Source: Limnanthes douglasii subsp. nivea (taxonomy: Eukaryota; Streptophyta; Magnoliopsida; Brassicales; Limnanthaceae). From it: 64,000 bases of DNA. The position numbers were made by a program, and so were the translations under genes. The notes under the pieces were generated by a model. It ran no database searches and was not told the origin of the DNA. It was given only the letters and a program-made list of their open reading frames with translations. Shown piece after piece: positions 39,701-55,800 of the stretch; the first letter of the stretch is position 1, and each line of letters begins with the position of its first letter. Location of the stretch: contig JAUPFV010000002.1 in assembly GCA_036936605.1 (NCBI GenBank), forward strand, positions 161,812,813 to 161,876,812, read 5' to 3'.

Positions 39701-42700
39701 AGTCAAGGCACAAGCTGTGGCAGACTTTTTGGTTGAATTCCACTCCGACAGGGATTCAAAGCAAACTACCGATATAAAAGATAAAAAGGTATGGGTCGTC
39801 CGAACAGATGGTGGGTCTAGCACTATGGGGTGTGGTGCAGGGGTGTGTTTGACTTCCCCGTATGGAGAGAAAATGTAGCAGGCTATTTGTTTTGCTTTCA
39901 GGGCATCTAATAATGAGTCTGAATACGAAGCAGCTATAGCTGGTTTAAAGTTAGCCTACATTTGTGGGGCTAAGAGGGTCAAGCTACTAAGTGACTCCCA
40001 ACTTCTTATCCACCATGCCCAAGGCCAATCTGAGGCTAAGAATCAGCAGCTTGTGAAATATTTACTCCTCCTCAAAAATGAAGCACTTAAGTTTAAAGGT
40101 GTTGTCTATGAGCACATTCCCCGGGCAGAAAATGAGCTAGCGGACTCATTGACAACCATATCATATACAGAGTTATATCCATGGATCCATGTGCTCGAAA
40201 GCCCCTCCATTCAACTTAGTAAGGATAAAGAAGAGGAAATTTTTGAAATACAAGAGAAGCGACCTCAAGACTGGAGGTTTCCTCTCCTGCAATATCTCTC
40301 CGATGGTATTGTGCCTCCGGATAAGTCGCTAGCCAGAACATTGAAACACAAGGCTCGTGGTTTCATCATATTGAGAGAAGTGTTGTATAAAAAATCTTAT
40401 AGTAAACCTCTTCTGCGCTGTTTGGGGGATGAAGAGTCTCAGGTAGTCCTCTCCGAATTGCATGGTGGTGAGGGATCAGCCATTGTGGGTTTAGAGCTTT
40501 AACAAGAAGAGTTTTACTGTCCGGTTACTATTGGCCATCTATTATGAAAGATTCTAAGGAATTGGTAAGAAGGTGTGACCCATGCCAGAGGTACAACAAT
40601 GAAATTCATGTCCCAGCCATTCCTTTAGAGTCAATTTCTGAGCCTATTCCTTTTGCTCGATGGGGGTTGAATTTAGTAGGGCCTCTCCCTGTGGCGTCCG
40701 GAGGACGCAAAACTATAATTGTGGCCATAGAATACTTCTCGAAGTGGATTGAAGCAGCCCCTCTAGCAGGGACAACATCAAAAGCTGTTATAAAGTTCAT
40801 TTTATCCAACATCTGTTGCAGATTTTTTGTCCCACAAAAGATAACAACAGACAATGGGCCACAGTTCGACAATAGGGAAATGGAGAGCTTCTGTGCCTCA
40901 AGGGGTATACAACATTGTTTTTCTTCACCTTTTCACCCACAAGAAAATGGGCAAGTTGAAGTGGCTAATAGGACTATACTGTCCGGTTTAAAGAAGAATT
41001 TGGAAGGGGCTGATGGGAAGTGGCCTAGTTATCTACAAGAGGTCTTGTGGGCCTACCCGACAACACCTGGGGCTGCAACACAAGAGTCACCCTTTGCTTT
41101 GGTCTATGGGATGGATGTAGTAGCTCCCATAGAAGCAACTCTCCCCTCCCTTTGTGTTCACAACTTCTCCGAACATGCTAACGAGGTGGCAATCAGAAGT
41201 CCACTTGATCTGATAGAAGAAAAACGAGTTAAAGTTCACCTCAGAGTTGCACACTATCAGGGTTTGATGAGAAGCAGGTTTGCTTCCAAAGTTAAAAGAA
41301 GAGATTTCCAACCAGGGGACAAGGTATTAAGGAAAGTCTTTTTACACACTAAAGAAAAGCTGTTCGGAAAGCTGAAGGTCCCTACATAGTTGTTGAAAGC
41401 ATTAAACCTGGAACATATTGGTTGGAAGACAAAGATGGAAGGGTTTTGACTCATCCTTGGAATATTGAGCATCTCCGGATGTACTTGGAGTAGCATTTGT
41501 GTAAATATTTACTTGTTTAAACATCCATGTAAATATTTGGGGGCATACTCTTTCCTCCCTGGTGGCACGGGGAGGATTTAATGAGGTGTCCGGGCTTTTG
41601 AATGAAATGTGATGCCTTCTTAAAAAAATTTCCAAGTGTTTTAAGTTTTGTCTTTTGTCACACTATCCGGATTGAAATAACTAAGGGATATTTAAACTCT
41701 AGTCGGAGAACTTAAACACTCTCACTATAAAATAATTAAAGGCTATTTAAACTCTAGCCATCAAAATTGGAACAAATGATGAAAGAAGATGAGATTTGTG
41801 CAAAACAGAAACATTCATTGAAATAACTTAAAGTGCCTTGGCCTTCCAAGGACTTTTGAATAGTCGAAGTAAGAACAAAAAACCTACCCGGTCAGATACC
41901 GGACACAATTACAAAAAGAATTCCTTGGCCTTCCAAGGACTTTAGTTTGAATAAAAAGTAAACAAAGTAAATCATAAGTTAAGGTTGAGCCCTTGAAGAT
42001 GGCTCACCTTCATCTACCTTCTTTCCTTTAGGATCGTCTTTCTCTTCGCCAAATTTCTCCCCGGAGTGTTCTTCATCATCTGAGGAATCACTAGAGTAGC
42101 CATACCTGTCGCCTTCGGCCAACGTGTGGTAGGGGAGGTCTTCAGGCTCAACATGAAGCCATAAGTCCCCTAGATTCTTCTTCGGAAACTTTTCATGGAA
42201 AAGTAGAACCATGTCAGACCTCACCTTGGCAAGCAGTTGCTCTTCGCTTTTGATCATCTGGTTGGCATAAGCATTGATCTTGGCTTGGATCTTGGCCTCC
42301 TGCTCCTGTAACAAAGCATTTTTCTCCTCGGCAGCCTTGGACACTGTATTTTCAAGGGCAATCTTATCATTGGTCAGGTTGGTGATGATTTGATCCTTGA
42401 CTTTGGATTCTCCCTTTGAGGTGTTAAGATCTTTCTCCAGTCCGGACAATTTCTCCCGGAGGTCTTTAATAGTTTTCTCTAAAGTGGCAACTTTGGTGGT
42501 GCTTGCCTGTTGGTTTCTCTTCAACTCCTCGGTTTCTTCCTTTAACATAGCAGCATTGGAGGTGGCAGTGCAAAGGTCTTGGGACAGCTTCTCCTTGTCA
42601 GACTTAAGGTCTTTAATGATATCAGCCTGGTTACGGACTTGTTTCTCCAACACAAGTACAGGCTGAACGTTACTCAACAAAGAGTGGGCTATGGGATCCC

Positions 42701-45700
42701 TTTCACTAGAAACACTAAAATTCTTACCATTAAAAGTGACCGTGTTGGAGGTGCTTGGAGGAAGGTAAGGCCCGACAAAGTCATCTCTGGGGAGATTGAA
42801 GAAGTATTCACCAAGCTCACCAAGACCGGTGATGTCTACTCCATCGATGTTGATATCTCCCCCCTCAACCTCATCAGTATGAAAGTCGCCCGGAATCTCC
42901 TCGGCATGCATTGGGTCAGCAGGGTCAGCATGGACAGAAGGCTCTGGAGCCCGGAGAGAAAGCTCATCTCCCTTAGACGTTTTCTTCTTCTTGGCCTCCC
43001 GGTCTGTGCCTGCGCTTCCCTGTTTACGATTCCTCTTAGAAGCCCTTGAAGGTTTTGGGAGGTTCACTTCTTGTTTCTCAGTCTCTTGCTCCACCACTTC
43101 CAGGAGAGCAGCATCAATTTGGCTCTGGGCTGCCCCCTCCGGATCTGTTGGAGCATCCTTCTCTGTATCAGGAGGGTTGGCATCACCCACTATCTTTTTC
43201 CCCTTTTTCTTCTTGCCTTTCATCTTGCTCGGGGCTTTGGCCCGACCTGGCAGGAAGAGTGTCACATCTGGTTCATGGGTCCTCTTAAGCACAACGTCCG
43301 GAGAAGGCTGGGTGGTGAGCTCCTCCCAGGTCAAGTCTCTCCGACCTGTGGTGTTCCACAGGTGAGACCTTGCCAAGTTTCCACTGGTGAAAGCAGCGTG
43401 GAATCGGTTCCCCCATTCCTTAGCAGCCCAGGCATTAATCTTGCCACAAGTAACCTGCCCGGCTTTCTGATAGTCACTGAACTCCTTGGGCAGTACTGCT
43501 AAGACAAAAGTAAGACAAATTAGTATAAACTAAGTCTAAAAAGAAAAGAGAAGAGAGACAAAAAAATAAAGGCAAGATACTTACGGTCGCTCCTCCATCT
43601 GCTTCTGAGGAGGCTTGGGTTCTCTCCAGATTTTATCTTCCTGCCGTTCTCCCAGGCACCACTGACAAATAAGAACTGGGTCCTCCAATTCCTCTCTGCC
43701 TCCAGCAAATCATCCACCGCCTTGAAGTCATCCCCCATGTTAAAGTGGTAAAAGGGGATGTGGTGCTTTCTACACAGGCTAGCCACTGCAGCAAACTCCT
43801 CCATGGGGCAGAGGGATCCCGGACAGCCTTGATGCCATGATGCATGACATAAGGGTATACCAAGCGTTGGGGCTCAGCTGGCTCGGACAGAGTTTGATCA
43901 GATGGAAATATCTGACAATCTCTGGATCTAATGGGAACCTGAGCCCCCAGTTGAATAACTCCGTGAATATGACCACTTCGCTTAACTTGCAATCCATAGG
44001 AGTCTCCGGGTGTATCGGAATCCTGATCTTTACATTTTCTGGTATGCCCCACTTTGTACGCATCCTGCCCAGCTCAGCAGTGTGGATGAATGCGTAGTTG
44101 ATTTTTTGTAAGGAGAGAAGGTAATTAACGCTGACCTTGTGAAAACAAGGCCCCACTCTTCCTTCCAGGCTCTCCAGCGGATCCGGATGCCTCAAGTATA
44201 ATTTCTCCTTGCCTTTATCCTTCTTGGCAACTATCTCTTTGCTGGTCTGACCGGAGGGCTCAGACTCAAATGGGGCCTCTTCAACAGAGTCCTTCATCAC
44301 TTCCTCCATGATTGTTGAAGGGATTTCAGCAGCTGTAGTGGGGGGAAGATTCAAACTTGACTCAGCCTTGTCTCCGGACTGATGGGCCTAAGTGCCCCTT
44401 TGATTTCTGCTCTCCGGTAGAGTGTCTGGAACATAAGTTTCTTGTTGAAGGTTTGGATTGGAGCCTTCCGGTCCGGACAGCCTGTCCTTGGGGGCTCTAA
44501 TAGGCACCTCTGATCCGGTGCTGCTGTCCTTTGCCCCCGACCTTGAGGGAGTGTTTTTAGTCCCCTGGCCTTTAACCAACCGGCCTTTCCTCCTGTCGAC
44601 CAGCTTCTCAGGAGAGTGTTCCGTGTCCGATCCCATTGCAATAAAGGGAGAAGATTTTTTTAGGCTAGTGGCTGTAACTCCTGGCTCGACAACAGGCTCC
44701 AATTCCTAAACTGAGGAGCCAGAGATTATGGGGGAGAGGTTGGTTTGAAATAGTTTTCTGGGCTTAGTGCATTTGGAAGAAGAAGAGCCTCGATCTGACT
44801 CAGAAGCAGAGGTGATTGGTCTATCAACAGGCGATGTGGGTAACCCTGCTGCGATCCGTCTTTCTCTTTCGACTTTTTGAGCCTTCTCTAACTCAGAAAG
44901 GTTGAGCCACCCGCCTTTTACAGAGTAAATTTGAAGGAGATGGTAAAACAGTAGAAAGTGAGTTTGTATTTATAGTAAATTTGAAAAAGGAAGTTGATTC
45001 CTAGGAGAATTCGAAAAGTTTGGCAATGATTAAAAGACGGTGCTGATGTCACCACCTTTAATTAAAGAGGTTGCTTTTCGAAGAAGGTGGGTTCGAAATT
45101 CAAGGTGAAAAAACGGCTGAAACAACCAATCAGAAAGTGACACGTGTCCTACGAACTTTGGCAAAAACCGTTTTGAATTCGTAAGCTTTATCTATCCGAA
45201 TAAACTTATAGCCCGAATTGATAGATCTGTCCGGATAAAAGCTACCCCTGATGTCGGACTGTTTTCAGGTCTTTGACAAGAGTATTTGCACAAACACCTA
45301 AAAAAAGGGCTCCTGATGAGTCCGAATTCTGCATGCTCCCCGGACAAGGACAGATCGGTCCAAGGCCTCCGGACCGGACAGGCCACTTCGAACGCTCTGA
45401 CCATAGGACTGTTCGAACTATGACAAAAGTACTAAAAAACCTAAACACTTCTTGACTAAGCTACTTGCTCTCTTACTTAGAGCTCATGGGTCTTTGAACA
45501 TGACCCGGGTCCATTAAACATGACCCGAAAGCCCATAAGGGTCCAAACATCAGGGTATAAATACCCAACCACCTGCATTAAGTGTGGGTAATGAGAATTA
45601 ACTGCTACTAGCCAGCTTAATTATCTCTCTACTCTCTACACTAAATACATAACACCCACATACTACTGTTAAACACCAACCAAATTACAAGCCTACCCTC

Positions 45701-48700
45701 AGGCGATAATTATCCACACCAGTATCTTATGTATATTCGACTTCAAATAATCCAGCAAAAAATGTATACATAATCAAGTTCATAGCTTATATCAGTATTT
45801 GAAGTCAGCCAAAGATAATATTTATATACTGAATCTGTAGTGCTCATTAAGTTGCGGATGCATCCTTTATCTTAGTTTTGTATTCAATTTAGCCATGTAC
45901 ATTCCAGTTTATTATTATTTTGATATCTATGTGGATTCTTTTCCAAATGCCCCGGTCTTCCTTCTTTTGATCTGAACTCTGAAATTAATATAGAGAAAAA
46001 TGGTCAGACTATTAGCTGAATATTCAAATCTAATATTTCAGTAAGGGAAGTTACCTTTATCGAATTAAATCAATTCCAATATGAATCTACATGTAGCTCT
46101 CTAATCCGTAATGAATGAATTTTAGGTCTTGAGTATCAGAAATCGTTCATGGGAAATACCTCTTTCAAGCTTCTTGGCATTCCTTGTGAAGGCGAATATC
46201 TTCTTTGGAATCACTTTGCTCCTTTCTCAAATTCAAATAAATCATTTATTAGTATAAATTCAATGTTTCCTAGGCTCTGAGCTTCATTTTTTCTAAGAAG
46301 TCAGATCTTTCTTAGTAAACAGCTGGAAATCCTTTGCAGATAATTTGAATGCATAAATTTGGTCTATTAAGTTTTGAATAATTTTTGGATGGGAAATACC
46401 AGTTGTAATATCCAGTGGAACTAGCTGGTATAAAAAATCTCAAATCAATGAAACTCTCTTTGCAATCTGTAGTCGTTGTCATCGCTGAATATAATATTGT
46501 AATATTCATATATGTAGTAATTTTTCATCTGTCAATAACCCAGCTTCATTTTTGTCAAGCTGAGCAATCATATTTTTGGCTGGGGTCTCTGATGTGTCTT
46601 CGTGAGGATATGAAGAATTGAGAATTTATTCGTCATAATTCTTTCTAAATCAAAGAGCGTGTAGAAGATTTCTTTTAAATTACCATATCCATCTTTTTTC
46701 AGAATCTTTTTTCCTCATGATTCAAATAAGAGGGATCATGTTATGTCATATAGGGATGATCAATTATCTAAATCAAGCCAACTTATCTGCGAGTTTGTGA
46801 AATTACAGAATGATTATCTAAAAATACATTTCTCCCTCATTGCATAACCTCCGAAGCAGCTTTGGGATTTTGGTATCATCTGGGTGAAGACAATTATTGG
46901 TCTCCATTACATTCAGTAGCCCGTCGTCATCTCGTATATGAAGCATTAAATGTCACCCTCTCCTCCAACCCATATCGTATCCAAAATAATTACTATATGC
47001 ATTGAGAGCCCAACTCGGCGGCTTATCCTCAGAAAAAGAATGAATCCCATCGTGAATATTCATTTCTATCTAATCTCTATGTATTGTTAAAACTTCCCCG
47101 TTGGCAGCAAGGTCGATCATTTGGGTCCGTATCAATTCTCGGAATCATCATAGACAACCTGCTACTTATAGTAAATTTTGATTAGTTTGGATTACTATGG
47201 AAAGCAAAAAAAATTCAAAAAAGCTTCTATGAATAGATGGAGATTCTAAACCTGCAGAATCCTTATTTCTCTGTAAGATAAGAAAGCTTCTTCAATCTTC
47301 TCAAAAGCATCAGATTATCAGCTGGTTCAAGATCTTCTGACTACAATTTTTCAACCATCTCAAATTCCATTTTCTCTGAATCATCCGTTTTTAAATTGAA
47401 AGATATTCTGCTCCATTATCAGGATTTTTGTTTCATTAAGAAATATATATTCTTCTATTGTATCTAAGGAAATTATGGTAATCTATCCTCCAACGAAGTT
47501 ATTTTCATCCTCTAGAGTATCTAGTTCTTCAACTCCCTTGTTCAAGTTTCCTCACATTGGCTTAAATTAGATTAGCACCTAATTTTCTATTTTGGCACCT
47601 TTTATTTCTCAGCCCAAGTCTACCAAATATTCTAATTCAATAAAAAGTTCAATTTAAAAAAACATTAACTAATATTTTAAAAATAATAAAGATTTAAAGT
47701 TATGGTTAACTGTGTTAGTTTGGATATGTGTTAGGGAAACCAGTATGACCGGGAGACATGAATAGGAATCAACTTTCATATATTTACAATAACTTCAGTT
47801 GGATTTGGCAGTTGGCTCCTGTAAGTATAAAAACTTAACATATATGAAAAAAATAAACAACACAAGATTTACGTGGTTCGGATTATGGAGAAATTTTTCA
47901 TCCACGAGCAATAAATGTGATTTTACATATGTAATAATTACAAAGAATTAAAAGAAAAAAATATATGCAAATACCCAATGTACAAAAAAAATTAAAATAA
48001 GGTACAAGTTTTCAGAGGTTTTTCTAGCTCTGAATATTTCTCCTAGTGTATATTAGAACAAACAATATATTTTAAAATATATAAAATGCTCATAATAGCA
48101 AAGCAATGTTATTTTAAAAAAACTTGTAATAATATTTAAATCAATAGATATGATCAAATTGTACATTATATTTTATAAAATAGACTTGTAATGGTATCCA
48201 AATGAATAACTATGATCAAATATTACACTAATCGGTTATAAAAAACTTGCACCACCTTGATACAAAAACTATTATTAATTAATCTCAAACTAATATATTA
48301 AAACCAAATTTAGATTAATTCCAAATGAAACTAATCTAGGAGCTGCTCGGTCACAAAAAATATTTCAAAGTTGAATCCTCTTCTGAGATTTATCCGCAAC
48401 CAAGACCAAATTCACATGCTAAGATTTAACTCGAACTAAAGTCAATTTTCATGCAGATTTTGAACCTCTCATTTTAAAGTTGATCAATCTGTAGTATTAT
48501 CAATATCAAACTCAAGACGAGCTCACGTTCTATTTTAATTCTTTATGAGCCTACAACTAAAAATTATCCACCTAGAATTTATAATGGCACCAATATTCAT
48601 TGTTCCAATATTCCAACTAATATTTACTAAAAAAGGTTATATTACCTTGCACTAGTATTACCGAATAATGATGTCATTTTTACGCTATAACACTTATATC

Positions 48701-50303
48701 ACTTAGTAATCCCTTTAACCATATGATTTCATTGACTACATCAGTTATAGACATATAAAAACCTTTTCTAGACTAGCTCTCCAACCAACCACAATACCAA
48801 ACATGGTACACTGAGAGCCTGAAGTTGAATTCCTTACATCAAATTCGCAAACATAATCATAGTCGACATACCCTTTAATATCTCATCATATTTGTGATTT
48901 TAATTATAACCCGCTTCAACATCTAATGTACCCTTCAAGTATCTCATGAGTCATTTAAGAGTGTCCCGATGAGGCATTTCTGGATCAGTCATAAAATACT
49001 AATTTAGTATGCATGATCATATATGGAGAAAATTATTCCACTATCTCGGTGACTACTCTACCCATATAGACATATCTTCAATAAACATGTATTAGTTTTA
49101 TACCTTTCTTTAAACCCTTGATGTTCTCAAATAATCTCCTATAGTTCTCAAATTCTTTCAAAACGTGATTAAAAACCCTTTTTGGAGTGTTTGTTCACAA
49201 TTGGTGAGAAATATTCATTAAAATCAACACCCTCTTTTGTATAAAGTTTCTTTAGACACCATCCAAAATTTGTACCTAGATAATTCAATATTATGAATAC
49301 ATTGATACGTTTTGATTATCCATTTACATTCAACAGGCTTCTAGCTATTCAGTTGCTTCACAAGAATACATGTCATTTTTTATAGAGAATTTAGTTATTC
49401 TTTTATTCTTAAAGTTGTTCGGATATTGCTCGTTTGGTGGCTATTAATGTTTATTCTATATCAGTACACTTAGACTTGGACAGCCATGCGACTTTATATG
49501 TTATTGTTTCTTTTTCGCGCCACTTAAAGTCTCATTTTTTCGTCATGTTTCATATTTGGGAAATCTCTTTTAGTTTGTGTATGATTTTTTCACCTTCTAG
49601 TAAGCTGGGGAATTCCGTGAAGTATCTTATAAAACATTCTTTTATTTTTATTTTTAAGTTCAATTTTTTTATTAAAAAACATTTTTTAAGAAAGGGATTT
49701 GGTTTTGAAGAACACGTTTTAGGAAGCAAAGAATAAAAATGTTGGTAAATTGGCATTGAATTAAGGATGTTTCATTTAAAATAGCATCTAAAGGACATCA
49801 TAGAGGATATTGTATATTGGGTTGCTTGGAAGAAGACGAGGTATTCGTTTTTAAGGTTTGAAGTATAATAGTATTAATGACCTATTTGTTTTTAATTTCT
49901 AATTGGTTGTCATAGCTGATGAAATATTTCTTCTAATCAGCCTTGGGTTATTTTTTAGGAATTTTTTGTGAGGGTTTCTTTAGTAGAACTGGAATAGGTA
50001 GAGTCATTTTCAGAGACTTATTCTTTTTCAGAATTTAGATCACCAAATAAACCATTACGACAGTCATTTTTAGAGTTTGATTGGAAAATACTCTTAGACA
50101 TAGTATATGACTTTCAAAGTGTTTCCAGTGATTCATGACTTTTACCACTACCCATACAATAGAGTTCAAAAAGAAAGTTAAAAAATGAGGAGCGTAACTT
50201 TCTTTAAACGATGAATTGATAGCCAATACAAGACGAGGGCTAAGCAAAATGATTACGATTATATACATGGTTCTCTTTAAAAAGAGGAATATAAAGAGAA
50301 TAC

Positions 50304-50347
<44 letters not shown>

Positions 50348-52767
50348 GTCATATATATATATATATATATATATAATTAGTCATGGAAAGTTAAGTTGCC
50401 TTTATATAGACTATCAAGTTTAACTTGATTCGCTGAATTTATAAACAGATCAATGTTTTGTAAGTCACATACTAAAGATACTATAGGTGAGAAGGTGAGT
50501 CGACACAAAATCAAATCAACAATAGTAAGTGTTTTAAACCATTTGATTGGTAAGTGGATCTGATGGTGGGAAACGAATAAAATATTTTGAAATTGATCAA
50601 TCATATATGATAACTGAAGAAGTAAAATAAAGTAATATAAATTCTCTTTTAAATGAACTTTACCTCATTAAGTAGTTCTTAAATAAATAAAATACTTTAA
50701 AGACTATAAAAGAGCCCTAATAAGGACATATACTCATATAGGTTATATTCTCTTATTTTAAGAGGTAAAGGTTTACAAAAAAGCATACTAAAAGAGTGAT
50801 AATAAGATAAAAACGTTGTAAAACGTCCTGCCGATGCTAACCTAGTAGGATGAAGTAGAAAATTATAAACCAAAATAGACAAGCTCGTTAGTTCAGCTAA
50901 ATGAAAATAGTTTAATAATTACTGGTTAACGAAGGGGTAAAATATTACAAACCAAATGAGATTAGCAAGATGACCAAGCTGGATGATAATAGTTAATAAC
51001 CTAAAGGTTGACGACCCACATAGAATGATAAGGTAGATGAAGAAACGTAAGCTAAATCAAACAATGAAGGAACATGGTTCCAATAGTAGATAAAATAAAA
51101 GGCAGTAGACAACCCATATACAAGGATAAATCTGGAGAACGTAAGCCAAAAGAATATGATAAAGAGACAAGAGCTTACGGGCCAAAAGAGCGTTTAATAA
51201 GCTTTTAATTAACTATTTGATATTACTCCAAATGCTATATGCAGTTAAAAGGTAGATGAGTAATATTTGTAACAACTTATGTAGATATAATTTCATGTAA
51301 ATATAATGACACATGTCATTCCTTCATGAACATTAGGCCTAATTAGGGTATAAATTAGATAATACCCTTCATTTGTGAGGTTGACACTATTTGTCTAAAT
51401 ATAAAATTCATACGAATGAGATTTATTTATTTGAATCAACATTATGAAATAAAAGTATAAGTCAGTGCAAGATACCGCGTTATGGGAGCTTATCCCATTA
51501 CCTGAAGGAAATAATTCGATTGGTTGTAAATGATTTACAAAACCAAACGAAGGTAATATAGAAATACATAAAGTATGTATTGTCAGAAAACTTTATACTC
51601 GGCATGAAGGGTTTGACTTTAAAGAGGCATTCTCTAAGGTATCATAAAAAACTATTTTAGGAAAATCATGATATTGATTGCAGACTTTAACCTAGAGATT
51701 CATCAAATGGATGTTAAGACCACTTTTATTAATAGATGAGTAAACGTTCTATATAATGTAACCCATAAAAGTTTTAATGAGTAATTCAAATTCTACAGTA
51801 TGCAAACTTAAGAAATCCATTTATGGGCTCAAATAGGCCTCTCAACAATGGTATCATAAGTTCCTCGAAGTAATATTATCCTTTTTATTTAAGATAAAAT
51901 TGGTTTTCAAATATGTGTATCAATGGGAGATGTATATATTTTTAATACTTTATATTGATGACATACTACTGGCAATGAACGAATAATAATTATTACATAG
52001 TAATAAAAGATTTATATCATCAAAATTTGTTATTGACGATTTATGTTACATGGGTGTTTTATTAAGATTCCGGATTCATCAGAGTCACTCCTACGAAATC
52101 GTATAATATCACAAAAGGTATATATATATATATATAAAGAGTATGTTACAACATTACAAAATAACAAATTCCAAACCCTTGAATACCATTATAATAAAAT
52201 GAGACAAATTAAGCCTTAGTCATTGTTAAAAAAATGAAATTAACGAACTACAAATGATCACTTATACTTCAATAATTGGGAGTTTAATGTGTGTTAAAGT
52301 TTATACAAGACTGTACATTAGCTTTGTTGTTTGTTTATTGGGTATAATATATAAGCAACCCAGGAATGGACCACTAAAAAAAGTTAAAAGGGTTTTTTCG
52401 GTACCTACAACAAATAAAATGGCACACAATGACAAATCTAAAGTCAGATTATTTGGAGATCATTGGGTATTCAGACTCATATTTTGGTGGATGCATAGAC
52501 ATATTAAAAAGTACTTTGAGAAACATATACTTATTAGTTGAGGGTGCAATATCATGGAAAAATGTTAAATACACACTAGTTTTTTCCTCAACTATTACAA
52601 CATAATTTATTTCATGCTTTGAAGCATCCAATCAAACATTATGGGTTTGAAATTTTATCACTAGATTACGTGCTATAGTAGGGATATAAAATCCTATGAA
52701 GCTATATCGTGATAATAATTCTACAATTCAGTTTTTTAGCATTAATATGAGCTCGTATAAGTCTAAA

Positions 52768-52821
<54 letters not shown>

Positions 52822-55800
52822 GTACATATTATTTTTAAAAATTTCTACAAAAACATCAAATTAGTATATAACACATCGATACAAACTCTATGGTAGCATA
52901 TCCTCTTACGAAAATAGTATTACCGTTAGTTTTTCAGGAACAAGCCATTAGGATAAGTGTTGTTTGATATGGAAGTAGGATTTTAAGTATTAAATTGTAA
53001 ATAATGTAAATTTAAGGATTAAACTGTAAATAATGTAAGTTTAGCCCTTAAACTATAAATAATGTAAGGTTTAGAGAATATTTGTGACTATGTAATATTG
53101 TTAAGGACTAAAGAGCAATTTGTCCTGTTTTGTAACAGATTTCACTTTAAGGCTAAGTCTTGGCTCCTCTATATAAAGGGCAAGGCTTACCTAATAAAAG
53201 GGTTGAACACTTTTTCTACTGAACTCATATGTACCTAAAATTTCTCTCTCTAAAAAACTCTCTAACTCTTTCTCTCTCTAGAATTCGCTTATAACAATTT
53301 CCTAAGGCAAAATCTATACTCACCAAATTGGCAACTCCGTTGTGGACCAGAATAAAGAATCAGTGACTATATCTTTTCGAATTTGGTACGATCTTGGTGT
53401 GTTTTTTGTTCAAATTTTGTACAATGAATCCCAAAAATAATCCTTCGCTTCAATCAGCGATGGAAACTTTAAAAGTTGATTTGCAGAGACACAAAAATAG
53501 GATGGATGGATCATCTCTGATCCAAAATCAATCAGACATTAAGGTGCGATTGAACAAGCTTTTAGACAATAAAAATGCGCTAAATGAAAAATATGAACAA
53601 TGAACAAGAAATCCACTCGGCGAAGCTCAAATCTGAGGTTAGATAAGAGAATAAAAAGATTGATATGTAAGATCAATCTGATCGATCCTGTGTCAATCGA
53701 CGAGCTAAAACTGAGCCTAAAAAGCATGCTTCGTATCTCATAAAGAGCGATATTATTCTCGCAAAGGGAAAAAAGACAAGCAAAAGTATATAACCTCTAG
53801 TGATGAAGAGGTAAAAAGATCTGCTTCTCGTTTTAAAAGATACAGGGGGTTCTTCGAAAGAGGAATCAGACAAATATCAGTCGAGGAAGTATAAAACGGA
53901 AATCAAATCTAAAAGAGACAATGTTCCTCGTTTTACGTGGTGTGAAAGAAACACTTTGAATCAGTATGCTGAGACTGATCGAAATCTATATGCAGTAATG
54001 GGAACAGATGATCAATTTGTGAAAGGTGTCGACTGGAGAAATTCTTCATTGATAAGTGAAATTCGCTCTATAACGCTTTCGAAGCGTTTTGACATTTCCA
54101 AAGTCGAAACGATCGATGGGATGCAAGATCCTGGTTGGTGTGTCGTGAATTTTAATGAACTTTGAAGATGACGACCGACTGGTGTATCGTGCATTTTTGC
54201 AGACTTTTAAGGGAATAACCTTAAATTGGTATAATCGGATTATGATGGGGTCTATTTCAAATTTTAGGGATTTTTACACTATATTTCGAAGGTAGTTTGT
54301 GGGAAGTAAAGAAATGAGAGAAAATGGAGATACCATTATTCAGTGCAAGTAGGCACCTAGAGAGAAGTTGAAGGATTATACGAAGAGATTCCTTTTGACT
54401 AAAGCTAGTTTGGACAAGTATGAAGAGAATGTAGCGATGGAAGCTTTTCGCCAAGGATTATTGCCAGGGGATCTTGCCAATGAGACTACGAAGAGAAGAG
54501 CCTTAACTTTTGGAGCTTTGATGGCTCAATTTGAGGATCAGATTAAACTCGATGAGTCAACTAGAGTCCGACGAGGACCAGTTAGCACTCCAAAGAATTC
54601 GAGTCAGGCGGCCAATAACCTAGGGTAGCCCTCGAATGGAAATGGTAATCATGAGACACGATAAAAGAACAACAACTTGCTTCCTCGGAGTGGTGGATAT
54701 TTGAATCACTCTCCATCTAACAACTATAACAGGCCAAGGCCAAATCAATGGGTTAAAGTAGAGTACTATGCTGATTTGACAGAGAATGTAGCTGTGATTT
54801 GGGATAAGACCAAGAGCTTCGTAAATTTTAGGAAGCCAACCCTAATTAGTAGGCCAAGGGAGGAAAAGAACAACAAATATTGCAGATATCATGAGGATAT
54901 CGGGCATGATACCAATGAATGCATTGTTTAGAAGAAAGAGGTTCAAACTTTAATTGAAGATGGGAATCTCATGACTTATGTAAAGTCACAAGAGAGTGGT
55001 TCCAAAAATAACGTTGCATCAACTTCGAAGGCTTCGTTAGCTTAGAATTGATGATTTTAGATTCGAAGGTTGAAGCATTTGATGCTTCTTCTGAATATAT
55101 GGAGAAGGATCCGAATAGGTTGTTTTTTATGGCAGTCGAAGAGTCCATAGAAAAGGGACATATGAGAGATTTATGTAAATTCTTTGAGTCATTAGCCATT
55201 TTTGGAGGCGATTCAATGACTGGCAATTCAGATAGTTCGAGGAAGAGACATGTTGTCAATCTGACAACTCAAATTAAAGAGAAGATGTCTACACATTTTT
55301 ATGGAAATAAGGCTATTCCTTTCATTTTTTATGAGGATGATCAGCGAGGTACACCAGGGCCACATGAAGATGTTGTGGTTATTGGAGCAAACGTGGTTGG
55401 CGTCGAAATTCGACATGTACTTATTGACACTGGCAGTTATGCTAATGTTATTTTTAAGTCAACCTATAATATAATGAAAAATCCACCTCAGATTTCTCAA
55501 TCAGATCGCACAATTATAGGATTTACGGGTGTAACAGATCGTGTTGTTGGGAATTCGAGGGAGAAGTAAGTTTGGGAAAATGACCATTTAAGAAGAAGGT
55601 CCGTGTGCTTTTTGAGGCGGTGGACTGTCCCACAAGTTACAATGCTATTTTTGGAACATCATGGCTTTGAAGAATGTATGGGGTTGTATCAACAGTTCAT
55701 CAATGTTTCAAGTATGTGGTTGGAGATTGGATTGGGGTCGTTCGAGGCGATCAGAAGTTATCTAGGGAATGCTATGCTATTGCACTCCAGATCTAAGGAT